From positions 1-7,528 of the forward strand of contig BNTT01000150.1 of assembly GCA_025996815.1 (NCBI GenBank): a stretch of 7,528 nt of DNA. Direction: 5' to 3'. The stretch comes from Bacteroidia bacterium. GTDB lineage: Bacteria > Bacteroidota > Bacteroidia > Bacteroidales > Azobacteroidaceae. A model generated the notes under the pieces. That model was not told where the DNA came from and made no database searches. It worked only from the letters and a program-made list of their open reading frames with translations. Positions 1 through 5,876 of this stretch are shown here, in pieces; within the stretch, counting starts at the first letter, position 1; every line of letters starts with the position of its first letter. The translations under genes and the position numbers were made by a program.

Positions 1-633
1 CTTCTGGGCGGTGTTCCGGGCGTGAAACCGGCGAATGTGCTGGTATTGGGCGGCGGCATCGTGGGCACACACGCCGCGCTGATGGCTGCCGGCTCGGGCG
101 CACACGTCACGATTATGGACATTTCGCTGCCCCGCCTGCGCTATCTGAGCGAAATAATGCCCGCCAACGTCGATACGATGATGTCGAGCCAATACAACAT
201 CGAGCAAATCCTGCCGACGATGGATTTGATTGTCGGCGCGGTGCTGATTCCGGGCGCAAAAGCCCCGCACCTCATCACCAAGGCGATGCTGAAACTCATC
301 CCGCCGGGCACGGTGCTGGTGGACGTAGCGATTGACCAAGGCGGTTGCTTTGAGACCTCGCATCCCACCACCCACACCGAGCCGATTTACACCGTCGATG
401 GCGTGCTCCACTACTGCGTAGCCAACATCCCGGGAGCCGTCCCAATGACCTCCACGCTGGCACTGACCAACGCAACCCTCCCCTACGCCATCCTGCTGGC
501 AGATTTAGGCTGGGAAAAAGCCTGCGCCAAGTGTCCGGATTTGAAAGCCGGCTTAAACGTTGTGAAAGGAAAAGTAACCTTCCCTGCGGTTGCAGAGGCA
601 TTTGGGTTGAAATACAGCGAAGTGAAGTTATAA
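1..633 (+). CDS. ald: Alanine dehydrogenase, C-terminal part (5' end outside window)
   Basis: The enzyme catalyses NAD-dependent oxidative deamination of L-alanine to pyruvate and ammonia, and the reverse reaction, in the cytoplasm. The reading frame is open from base 1 and gives 210 residues. The usual family length is about 370, so the N-terminal substrate-binding part is cut off by the window edge. The visible part begins with LLGGVPGV and continues with the Rossmann motif VLGGGIVGTHAA, followed by an acidic residue in IMDIS that would contact the NAD ribose. Next come the family signatures VAIDQGGCFETS (about bases 325-360), whose Asp corresponds to the catalytic Asp of characterised alanine dehydrogenases, and HYCVANIPGAVPMTSTLALTNATLPY. 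An internal GTG at 22 is not the true start, because conserved residues precede it. The stop abuts the stop of the convergent agmatine deiminase gene. The identification rests on recalled family motifs and is secure. Confidence 0.96.
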   Translation, partial: LLGGVPGVKPANVLVLGGGIVGTHAALMAAGSGAHVTIMDISLPRLRYLSEIMPANVDTMMSSQYNIEQILPTMDLIVGAVLIPGAKAPHLITKAMLKLIPPGTVLVDVAIDQGGCFETSHPTTHTEPIYTVDGVLHYCVANIPGAVPMTSTLALTNATLPYAILLADLGWEKACAKCPDLKAGLNVVKGKVTFPAVAEAFGLKYSEVKL

Positions 634-1626
634 TTTCGGGAACTGCATCGTCACACAATGAAGGCTACCGTGCTGCTTGATGAGCGGCAGGCAGTTGATT
701 CCGACGATTTCGCGATTGGGGAAAGCGGCTTGCAAAGCCGCTTTTGCTGTTTCGTCTAAATTCGAGCCATACGTTGGCATCAGCACCGCGCCATTGATGA
801 TGAGGAAATTGGCATACGTGGCGGGCAATTGATTGCCCGCGTTGTCGTGCACGGCTTCTGCCATGGGCAACGCCACCAAGCTGTAGGGCTGTCCCGTGGC
901 TGTTTTGAATGTTTTCAACTGCGCTTCCATCTGTTCCATTCCCGACACGTAGGCGATGGTGTCGGCATTGCAAAAACGGGCGAGGGTGTCGATGTGGCTG
1001 TCGGTGTCGTCGCCCGCCAATCCGCCGTGGTCGAGCCACAGAACGCGCTCTGTGCCAAACACTTCGGCAAAAAAAGTTTCAACCTCCTCCTTGTTCGCAA
1101 ATTCGTTGCGGTTGGGCGCAAACAGACATTCCGATGTGGTGAGGATGGTGCCAAGACCATCGCTTTCGATGCTGCCGCCTTCGAGGATGTAGGTGCGTAA
1201 GTTGTGGTAGTCCAACGACTTGTCAAGCGCACCACTTTTATACAATGTCTGCGTAATTTGATTGTCGAGGTTGGACGGGAATTTCAATCCCCAACCATTG
1301 AATCCGAAGTCCAACAGGTGGGCTTTGCGCTTGGAAAATGTCGTGATTGGTGCGTGGTCACGCGCCCACGTGTCGTTGGAGGGGATTTCGCGGAAAGTGA
1401 TTTTTGAATAATCCACCGCGCCCAACTGCGCCTTCACCGCCTCAATCGACCGGCAAACAATAATTAACTTCTCCCGCTTGAGAATTTCCGTAGCAATCGC
1501 CACGAAACAGGGGACTACCTCGTTCAAAATCGGAGCCCAATCGGTGCTCTCGTGGGGCCATGTCAGCATCACCGCACTTTGCGGTTCCCATTCTGCCGGG
1601 AAGCGGATGTTTATTTTTTCGTTCAT
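628..1626 (-). CDS. aguA: Agmatine deiminase (peptidyl-arginine deiminase-type family)
   Basis: A 332-residue member of the guanidine-modifying deiminase family (PAD_porph type). It is predicted to hydrolyse agmatine to N-carbamoylputrescine and ammonia, a step toward putrescine. The active-site set is complete and in family order: Asp90 in DTWARDHAP, the GGSIESDG segment at about 150-157, His211 and Asp213 in GDDTDSHIDT, and the nucleophilic Cys324 in HGSLHCVTMQFP eight residues from the end. No signal peptide is visible, so it is probably cytoplasmic and not a secreted peptidylarginine deiminase. It is somewhat shorter than the roughly 365 residues of the enterococcal and streptococcal enzymes. 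The ATG at 1626 gives the usual family N-terminus (RFPAEWEPQSAVMLTWPH). There is no clear Shine-Dalgarno sequence. It starts 4 bp after the stop of the same-strand DUF1016 remnant. No carbamoylputrescine amidase gene is visible here. The exact substrate is inferred from the family. Confidence 0.93.
   Translation of the reverse strand: MNEKINIRFPAEWEPQSAVMLTWPHESTDWAPILNEVVPCFVAIATEILKREKLIIVCRSIEAVKAQLGAVDYSKITFREIPSNDTWARDHAPITTFSKRKAHLLDFGFNGWGLKFPSNLDNQITQTLYKSGALDKSLDYHNLRTYILEGGSIESDGLGTILTTSECLFAPNRNEFANKEEVETFFAEVFGTERVLWLDHGGLAGDDTDSHIDTLARFCNADTIAYVSGMEQMEAQLKTFKTATGQPYSLVALPMAEAVHDNAGNQLPATYANFLIINGAVLMPTYGSNLDETAKAALQAAFPNREIVGINCLPLIKQHGSLHCVTMQFPKL
722..744 (+). terminator. Possible stem-loop that could end the ald transcript (weak)
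   Basis: A perfect 10-bp inverted repeat (722-731 and 735-744) with a GCA loop. The 3' arm ends in TTT and is followed by one more T, then G. It lies about 90 bp past the ald stop, antisense inside agmatine deiminase, where it encodes KAALQAAF. The two convergent genes have no spacer, so any terminator for ald would have to sit here. However, the repeat may simply reflect repeated Ala codons, and the T-tract is short. Confidence 0.22.
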
Positions 1627-1632
1627 ATTGTT

Positions 1633-1647
1633 AATTATGAATTATGA
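1633..1647. repeat. Short AT-rich tandem repeat (AATTATGA ATTATGA)
   Basis: Two imperfect 7-8-bp units lie just upstream of the agmatine deiminase start. They resemble the AATTATGA-type tandem repeats common in Bacteroidetes intergenic DNA. The DUF1016 remnant reads into them and uses them as its last codons, which supports the view that its original 3' end has been lost. Confidence 0.45.
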
Positions 1648-1822
1648 TTTTGTTCTGCTCGGTGTTACCTTCGGAGCACAGAATAAGCCCTATCGGCGAC
1701 TCCTCGCCCGCTCTACGCTCGTTTTTATTCAAATACCTGAGATAAAGCAACATTTGCCCTTCATATTCCGGCTTGAATTTTCCCAATTTCAAATCTATTA
1801 TGGAACGAAGATGTGTCCATGT

Positions 1823-1851
1823 AAATTGTATCCGCACTGCGGATACAATTT
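1823..1851. repeat. Perfect 29-bp palindrome (14-bp arms, 1-base centre)
   Basis: Every base from 1823 to 1836 pairs with its partner from 1851 down to 1838, with centre C1837. The core is CCGCACTGCGG flanked by GTAT and ATAC. It lies inside the DUF1016 remnant, where the antisense strand reads EIVSAVRIQF, a recognisable part of the domain. It could form a strong hairpin or bind a dimeric protein. It shares the CGCACTGCG core with the palindrome centred at 1875. Confidence 0.8.
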
Positions 1852-1865
1852 CTTCTTCTGAAAAA

Positions 1866-1884
1866 GTGTACGCACTGCGTACAC
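1866..1884. repeat. Perfect 19-bp palindrome (9-bp arms, 1-base centre)
   Basis: The arms GTGTACGCA and TGCGTACAC flank C1875. The core CGCACTGCG is the same as in the palindrome centred 38 bp away at 1837. It also lies within the DUF1016 remnant, where the antisense strand reads CVRSAYT. Confidence 0.8.
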
Positions 1885-2233
1885 AATGTAAAAGTTTTCG
1901 GTCACTCCACCCTTTGCCGTATCTGTCAGTCAGTTTTTCAGCGAGTTGTTTGACTACTTGTTTGCCATATTCCGCCCGCTGATTAAAGAGCACATCCTCT
2001 TTAATGCGTTTGCCAATTTGCCAATTCATGATGCAGACTTCGGCATTAACGGTTGTGGCAACCATTTGGCGCGCATTTTCTATCAGAACACAAACATCCG
2101 TATATAATTGATTATCAACTATATTATCCGGTGCTTGTACGTCAGCAATATCCCATTTCTTTTTTGTGAGGGACTGCTCGAAAGTGTTGTTTTGTTTTAC
2201 CATTCTTTATATTTTTTTTTGCTTGGAATGGTG

Positions 2234-2241
2234 CAAATTTA
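2234..2241 (-). promoter_or_regulatory. Possible leftward -7 element (TAAATTTG) for the DUF1016 remnant
   Basis: On the minus strand this reads TAAATTTG, matching the Bacteroidetes -7 consensus TAnnTTTG, 31 bp before the ATG of the remnant. No convincing -33 TTG/TTTG lies about 19-21 bp upstream, so it is either a weak promoter or chance in AT-rich DNA. Confidence 0.35.
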
Positions 2242-2269
2242 CAATTTATTTTTTGATTTCGACGCATTT

Positions 2270-2301
2270 TTGCGAAAATTTGAAAAAAAATTGTACCTTT
2301 G
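2270..2301 (+). promoter_or_regulatory. Bacteroidetes-type promoter for the peptidase-dxs operon
   Basis: TACCTTTG at 2294-2301 is an exact match to the -7 consensus TAnnTTTG of the Bacteroidetes primary sigma factor. A TTG at 2270-2272, in a TTTTTG run, sits 21 bp upstream as the -33 element. Transcription would begin near 2306-2310, giving a leader of about 20 nt before the ATG at 2329. No other promoter of similar quality is seen ahead of the downstream genes, which fits one transcript. Confidence 0.68.
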
Positions 2302-2328
2302 CGGCATAAATAAAAAATTATAAATGCA

Positions 2329-4371
2329 ATGAAAAAGATTTTTTTGATGATGATGACAACAGGGGCATTGTGCGCAGGATGTTGCGACAAAGAGAGAGAA
2401 CGGGCAGAGTTTGATTACAATGTGGAGAAATTTGCCGATTTGGGCGTTCTACGCTATCAAGTGACGGATTGGGACAGCCTTTCGGCTCAGCAGAAGGCGT
2501 ATATCTACTGCCTGCAAGAGGCGGCTCTGTATGGGCGCGACATTTTGTTTGACCAGAATAATCGCTACAATTTGGCTATTCGCCGCACTTTGGAGGCGAT
2601 TTATGCCAATTATAAGGGCGACACGGCGACCGATGACTACAAGGCGTTTGAGGTTTACACCAAGCGCGTGTGGTTTTCAAACGGAATTCACCACCACTAT
2701 GGCGAGGAAAAATTCTTGCCCGAATTTTCGGAACAGTTCTTCACGAATGCCGTGTGCGACATAAACCCTGCCCTCCTCCCTACCCGCTCGGGGCAATCTG
2801 TCGATGACTTTTTGGCGGAAATCCTGCCGGTGATGTTCGACCCCGGCGTGATGACAAAAAAGGTGAATCAAGACCCCAACGTGGACGTGATTGTGGCTTC
2901 GGCTAACAATTATTACGGCGACGGCGTAACCGAAAAGGAGGTCGAAGCATACTACAACGCGCTGAAAAACCCGAAAGACCTGTCGCCCGTTGCCTACGGA
3001 TTGAACAGCCGATTGGTGAAAAAAGACGGCAAACTTGTTGAGGAAGTATATAAGGTGGGCGGGCTTTATTCTGCCGCCCTCGAAAAGGTGGTGTATTGGC
3101 TGAATGAGGCGCAAAAATACGCTGAAAATGAGGCGCAAAAACGGGCAACTGCCGCATTGATAGCGTTTTACAACACCGGCTCGTTGAAAACGTATGACGA
3201 ATATGCGATTGCCTGGGTGCAAGACACCGAGTCGCTGGTGGACTATGTAAACGGCTTCACAGAGTCTTACGGCGATGCTTTGGGCATCAAAGCAAGTTGG
3301 GAAGCGATGGTCAATTTCAAGGATATTCGCTTGACCAAATCGGTGAAAATCCTGAGCGAAAACGCCCAATGGTTTGAAGACCATTCGCCTGTGGCACAGC
3401 AGTTTAAGAAAGAAAAAGTGAAAGGCATCTCCGCCAAAGCCATCACGGCAGCCATTTTGGGCGGCGACTGCTTCCCCACCACGCCCATCGGCATTAACTT
3501 GCCCAATTCCAACTGGATACGCAAAGAATACGGCTCCAAATCCGTTACCGTCACCAACATCACCGATGCCTACGACAAGGCGGCGGCAGGCAGTGGCTTC
3601 GCCGACGAATTTGTGTGCTGCCCCAAAGAAAAGGAATTGATGCGCGAATATGGCTCCGTGACCGACAACCTCCACACGTCGATGCACGAATGCCTCGGAC
3701 ACGCCTCTGGACAACTCCTGCCGGGCGTTGACCCCGATGCCCTGAAAATCTACGGCTCCACGTGGGAAGAATCGCGCGCCGACCTCTTCGCCCTCTACTA
3801 CATCGCCGACCCCAAAGTGGTGGAATTGGGCTTATTGCCCAATCAGGATGCCTACAAAGCCGAATATTACAAATATATGATGAACGGCTTGATGACCCAA
3901 CTCTCGCGCATCGAAGAGGGCAAAAGCATCGAGGAAGCCCACATGCGCAACCGCGCGCTGATTGCCCATTGGGCATTAGAGCACGGCAAAGCCGAAAATG
4001 TGGTAGAATTGGCGCAGGAGAATGGCAAAACGGTGGTCGTCATCCACGATTACACGAAATTACGCGACCTGTTTGGACAACTCCTGGCAGAAGTGCAGCG
4101 CGTGAAATCGACCGGCGACTTCAAAGCCGCCCAAAATTTGGTGGAAACCTACGCCGTGAAAGTTGACCCCACGCTGCACGCAGAGGTGCTCGCCCGCTAC
4201 AAAAAGTTGAACATCGCCCCCTACAAGGGTTTTGTAAACCCCGTTTATGAAGCGGTGAAGGATAAAGACGGCAACATCACAGACGTAAAGGTAAGTTACA
4301 CAGAAGGTTATGCCGAACAACACTTGCGCTACAGCAAAGATTATTCGGACTTGCCAACGTATAATGACTAA
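2329..4371 (+). CDS. Dipeptidyl-peptidase III, M49 family zinc metallopeptidase, predicted lipoprotein
   Basis: A 680-residue M49 exopeptidase, predicted to release dipeptides from the N-termini of short peptides. The zinc site is clear: HECLGH at 453-458 (the hexapeptide HEXXGH form typical of M49) and EESRAD at 480-485, where Glu481 would be the third ligand 28 residues after His453. Length and HECLGH resemble the Bacteroides thetaiotaomicron enzyme (about 675 residues). The N-terminus has a lipoprotein-like leader: Lys2-Lys3, a hydrophobic stretch IFLMMMTTGALCAG, then Cys18. The lipobox is imperfect, with Cys rather than Leu at -3. The charged stretch that follows (CDKERERAE) fits export and lipid anchoring, so the protein probably acts in the periplasm or on the outer membrane. 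The ATG is preceded by an A/T-rich leader without a Shine-Dalgarno sequence. It is the first gene of the rightward operon, and the next gene starts 15 bp after its stop. Confidence 0.93.
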   Translation: MKKIFLMMMTTGALCAGCCDKERERAEFDYNVEKFADLGVLRYQVTDWDSLSAQQKAYIYCLQEAALYGRDILFDQNNRYNLAIRRTLEAIYANYKGDTATDDYKAFEVYTKRVWFSNGIHHHYGEEKFLPEFSEQFFTNAVCDINPALLPTRSGQSVDDFLAEILPVMFDPGVMTKKVNQDPNVDVIVASANNYYGDGVTEKEVEAYYNALKNPKDLSPVAYGLNSRLVKKDGKLVEEVYKVGGLYSAALEKVVYWLNEAQKYAENEAQKRATAALIAFYNTGSLKTYDEYAIAWVQDTESLVDYVNGFTESYGDALGIKASWEAMVNFKDIRLTKSVKILSENAQWFEDHSPVAQQFKKEKVKGISAKAITAAILGGDCFPTTPIGINLPNSNWIRKEYGSKSVTVTNITDAYDKAAAGSGFADEFVCCPKEKELMREYGSVTDNLHTSMHECLGHASGQLLPGVDPDALKIYGSTWEESRADLFALYYIADPKVVELGLLPNQDAYKAEYYKYMMNGLMTQLSRIEEGKSIEEAHMRNRALIAHWALEHGKAENVVELAQENGKTVVVIHDYTKLRDLFGQLLAEVQRVKSTGDFKAAQNLVETYAVKVDPTLHAEVLARYKKLNIAPYKGFVNPVYEAVKDKDGNITDVKVSYTEGYAEQHLRYSKDYSDLPTYND

Positions 4372-4386
4372 AAAAACAAAAAACGT

Positions 4387-4833
4387 ATGATACTCGGAAC
4401 ATTAAAGGACTCGGCGCGCTATGAGCAGCTGAATCCACGATTCAAAAAGGCGTTCGATTGGATTAAATCGGCAAATTTCGCGGAGTTAGAAGCCTGCAAA
4501 ACGGTGTTGGAGCCTGATGCCTTGTTTATAAATGTCAGCGACACCCAACTGAAAGCCAAGGGCGATGCCAAATTGGAAGTGCACCGCAAGTATGTGGACA
4601 TTCAAGTGCCCATCTCGGCGGCAGAAAGTTACGGCTGGAAAGCCCGCGACCAATGCACCACGGTGTTGAAACCATTTGATACAGAGAAAGATATAATGTA
4701 TTATGACGACACCCCCACCACGTATTTCACGCTCCAGCCGGAGCAATTCTGCATCTTTTTTCCGGAAGATGCGCACGCACCTTGTGTGGGGACAGGGGCG
4801 TTGAGGAAAATAATTATTAAAATAGCAATATAA
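4387..4833 (+). CDS. YhcH/YjgK/YiaL (DUF386) family protein, probable sugar anomerase
   Basis: A 148-residue cupin-like cytoplasmic protein of the family that includes E. coli YhcH (NanQ, an N-acetylneuraminate anomerase), TabA and EbgC. The family signatures are present: Glu64-Val-His66 in LEVHRKYVDIQ, Asp71, Glu80 in SAAESYGW, YYDDTPTTYFTL at about 105-116, and FFPEDAHAPCV with His130. These include the residues that bind metal in studied members. The protein ends with the usual LRKIIIKIAI strand. Length is normal (about 150). The start at 4387 gives the standard N-terminus MILGTL. It lies 15 bp after the peptidase and overlaps the galactose mutarotase start by one base (TAATG). Its position beside a mutarotase suggests a role in opening or interconverting sugar anomers. 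The particular sugar is unknown, and no sialic-acid genes are visible nearby. Confidence 0.88.
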   Translation: MILGTLKDSARYEQLNPRFKKAFDWIKSANFAELEACKTVLEPDALFINVSDTQLKAKGDAKLEVHRKYVDIQVPISAAESYGWKARDQCTTVLKPFDTEKDIMYYDDTPTTYFTLQPEQFCIFFPEDAHAPCVGTGALRKIIIKIAI

Positions 4834-5876
4834 TGAAAGCAACAGATTTTGAAAAAACAGTGGATGGCAAGCCCGTGCGTTTATATACGCTGAGCAATGC
4901 CGGCGGGGCGAAAGTGGAAGTTACGAATTGGGGTGGAAAAATCGTATCCATCTATGTGCCCGACAAAAACGGCAAATTGGTTGATGTGGTGTTGGGGAAA
5001 AATAACCTTGACGACTATATGGACAACAATGAGCCATATTTCGGCGCGATTTGCGGGCGCGTGGCGAACCGCATTGCCAACGGGAAATTCACGTTGGAGG
5101 GCAAAGACTACACCTTGGCGGTCAATAACGGACCGAATGCGCTGCACGGCGGCATCAAGGGCTTCAATTCGGTCGTGTGGGATGCCAAACAGATTGACAA
5201 TCAGACACTTGAATTGGCTTACCTCGCCAAAGACGGCGAAGAGGGCTATCCGGGCAATCTGAAAGTAACAGTTACCTACCAACTGACCAATAATAATGCC
5301 GTAGAGATTGTTTACAATGCCACAACGGACAAAACGACGATTTTAAACCTCACCAACCACAGTTATTTCAACCTGTCGGGCGAGGGCGACCCCTACGTGG
5401 GCGACCAGACGCTGCAAATCAATGCAGACACGTATTTGCCAACGAATGACGTGGCTATTCCGTTGAGCAAACCCGAAAAGGTGGAAGGCACGCCATTTGA
5501 TTTTCGCTCGGCGTACACGATTGGCGAGCGCATCAACGATGACAATCAACAACTGATTTGGGGCGTTGGCTACGACCACAATTATATCATAAACAAGTCA
5601 AAATCAGACGAATACGCTTTTGTGGCAAAAGCAAATTCGCCGAAGACGGGCATCACAATGGAGGTGTATTCCACCGAGCCGGGCGTGCAACTCTACACGG
5701 GTAATTGGCTGAACGGCAGTTTCACCGGCAAAAATGGGCACACCTATCCCAAGCGGTCGGCGTTCTGCTTGGAAACGCAGCATTATCCCGACAGCATCCA
5801 CCAACCGACATACCCGACAACGGTTCTGAAGGCGGGAGAGAAGTTTTATTCAAAAACGGCATTTGTTTTTAAGTGA
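4833..5876 (+). CDS. galM: Galactose mutarotase (aldose 1-epimerase)
   Basis: A 347-residue enzyme interconverting alpha and beta anomers of galactose and glucose, normally feeding galactokinase in the Leloir pathway. The catalytic and binding residues are in place: [12 protein letters not shown] near 72-83, His105 in ALHGGIKGF, the general acid His176 in [11 protein letters not shown], Asp248 in YDHNYII, and the catalytic base Glu314 in [11 protein letters not shown]. The C-terminal strand [11 protein letters not shown] completes the beta-sandwich. Length matches the family (about 340-350). No signal peptide is present, so it is cytoplasmic, unlike the secreted mutarotases found in some Bacteroidetes. 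The ATG overlaps the upstream stop in TAATG, which suggests translational coupling, and its own stop overlaps the GTG start of dxs in GTGA. No galactokinase or uridylyltransferase gene is in the window. Confidence 0.95.
   Translation: MKATDFEKTVDGKPVRLYTLSNAGGAKVEVTNWGGKIVSIYVPDKNGKLVDVVLGKNNLDDYMDNNEPYFGAICGRVANRIANGKFTLEGKDYTLAVNNGPNALHGGIKGFNSVVWDAKQIDNQTLELAYLAKDGEEGYPGNLKVTVTYQLTNNNAVEIVYNATTDKTTILNLTNHSYFNLSGEGDPYVGDQTLQINADTYLPTNDVAIPLSKPEKVEGTPFDFRSAYTIGERINDDNQQLIWGVGYDHNYIINKSKSDEYAFVAKANSPKTGITMEVYSTEPGVQLYTGNWLNGSFTGKNGHTYPKRSAFCLETQHYPDSIHQPTYPTTVLKAGEKFYSKTAFVFK

Larger units (their letters stand above)
1631..2203 (-). pseudogene. DUF1016/YhcG-family protein with internal deletion (PD-(D/E)XK nuclease remnant)
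   Basis: An open frame of 190 residues whose two parts belong to one known family but are not normally adjacent. Residues about 32-134 match the DUF1016 N-terminal domain (ARQMVATTVNAE, NWQIGKRI, YGKQVVKQLAEKL, GKGWSDRKLLHCVR, FTWTHLRSI). Residues about 136-183 match the end of the C-terminal nuclease domain (IDLKLGKFKPEYEGQM, LYLRYLNKNER, PIGLILCSEGNTEQ). Family members are usually about 340-380 residues, so roughly 150 residues between Ile135 and Ile136 appear to be missing. The first catalytic Asp of the nuclease, normally in a FYIDLLFYH-like segment, is lost with them, while the D-x-K pair of IDLK remains. The end is also cut: after NTEQ the protein runs into NKIIIHN, encoded by AT-rich spacer DNA. 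I infer a non-functional nuclease, although a truncated DNA-binding product could still be made. The gene is divergent from the peptidase and lies directly upstream of agmatine deiminase. Confidence 0.82.
2204..2328. other. AT-rich divergent intergenic region
   Basis: The spacer between the leftward DUF1016 remnant and the rightward peptidase operon. It is dominated by A and T runs and contains promoter-like elements in both directions (listed separately). No RNA gene, riboswitch or further reading frame with coding character is apparent. Confidence 0.8.

Noticed and set aside
829..1407. Plus-strand open frames opposite agmatine deiminase
   Set aside because: They are antisense to an intact enzyme, have no family motifs, and occur in overlapping frames as expected of shadows.
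1790..1797. A TAGATTTG (-7-like) element on the minus strand upstream of agmatine deiminase
   Set aside because: It is 164 bp from the start, lies in coding sequence and has no -33 element at the right distance. It coincides with the DUF1016 deletion junction, but that is probably chance.
1823..1884. The paired palindromes as a CRISPR array or tRNA/rRNA element
   Set aside because: There are only two units of different length with one short gap, no spacer regularity and no cas genes. Both are read through by a recognisable protein domain.
2677..3714. A 345-codon open frame antisense to the M49 peptidase
   Set aside because: It lies wholly opposite a gene with intact catalytic motifs, has a composition typical of an antisense shadow, and shows no recognisable family motif.
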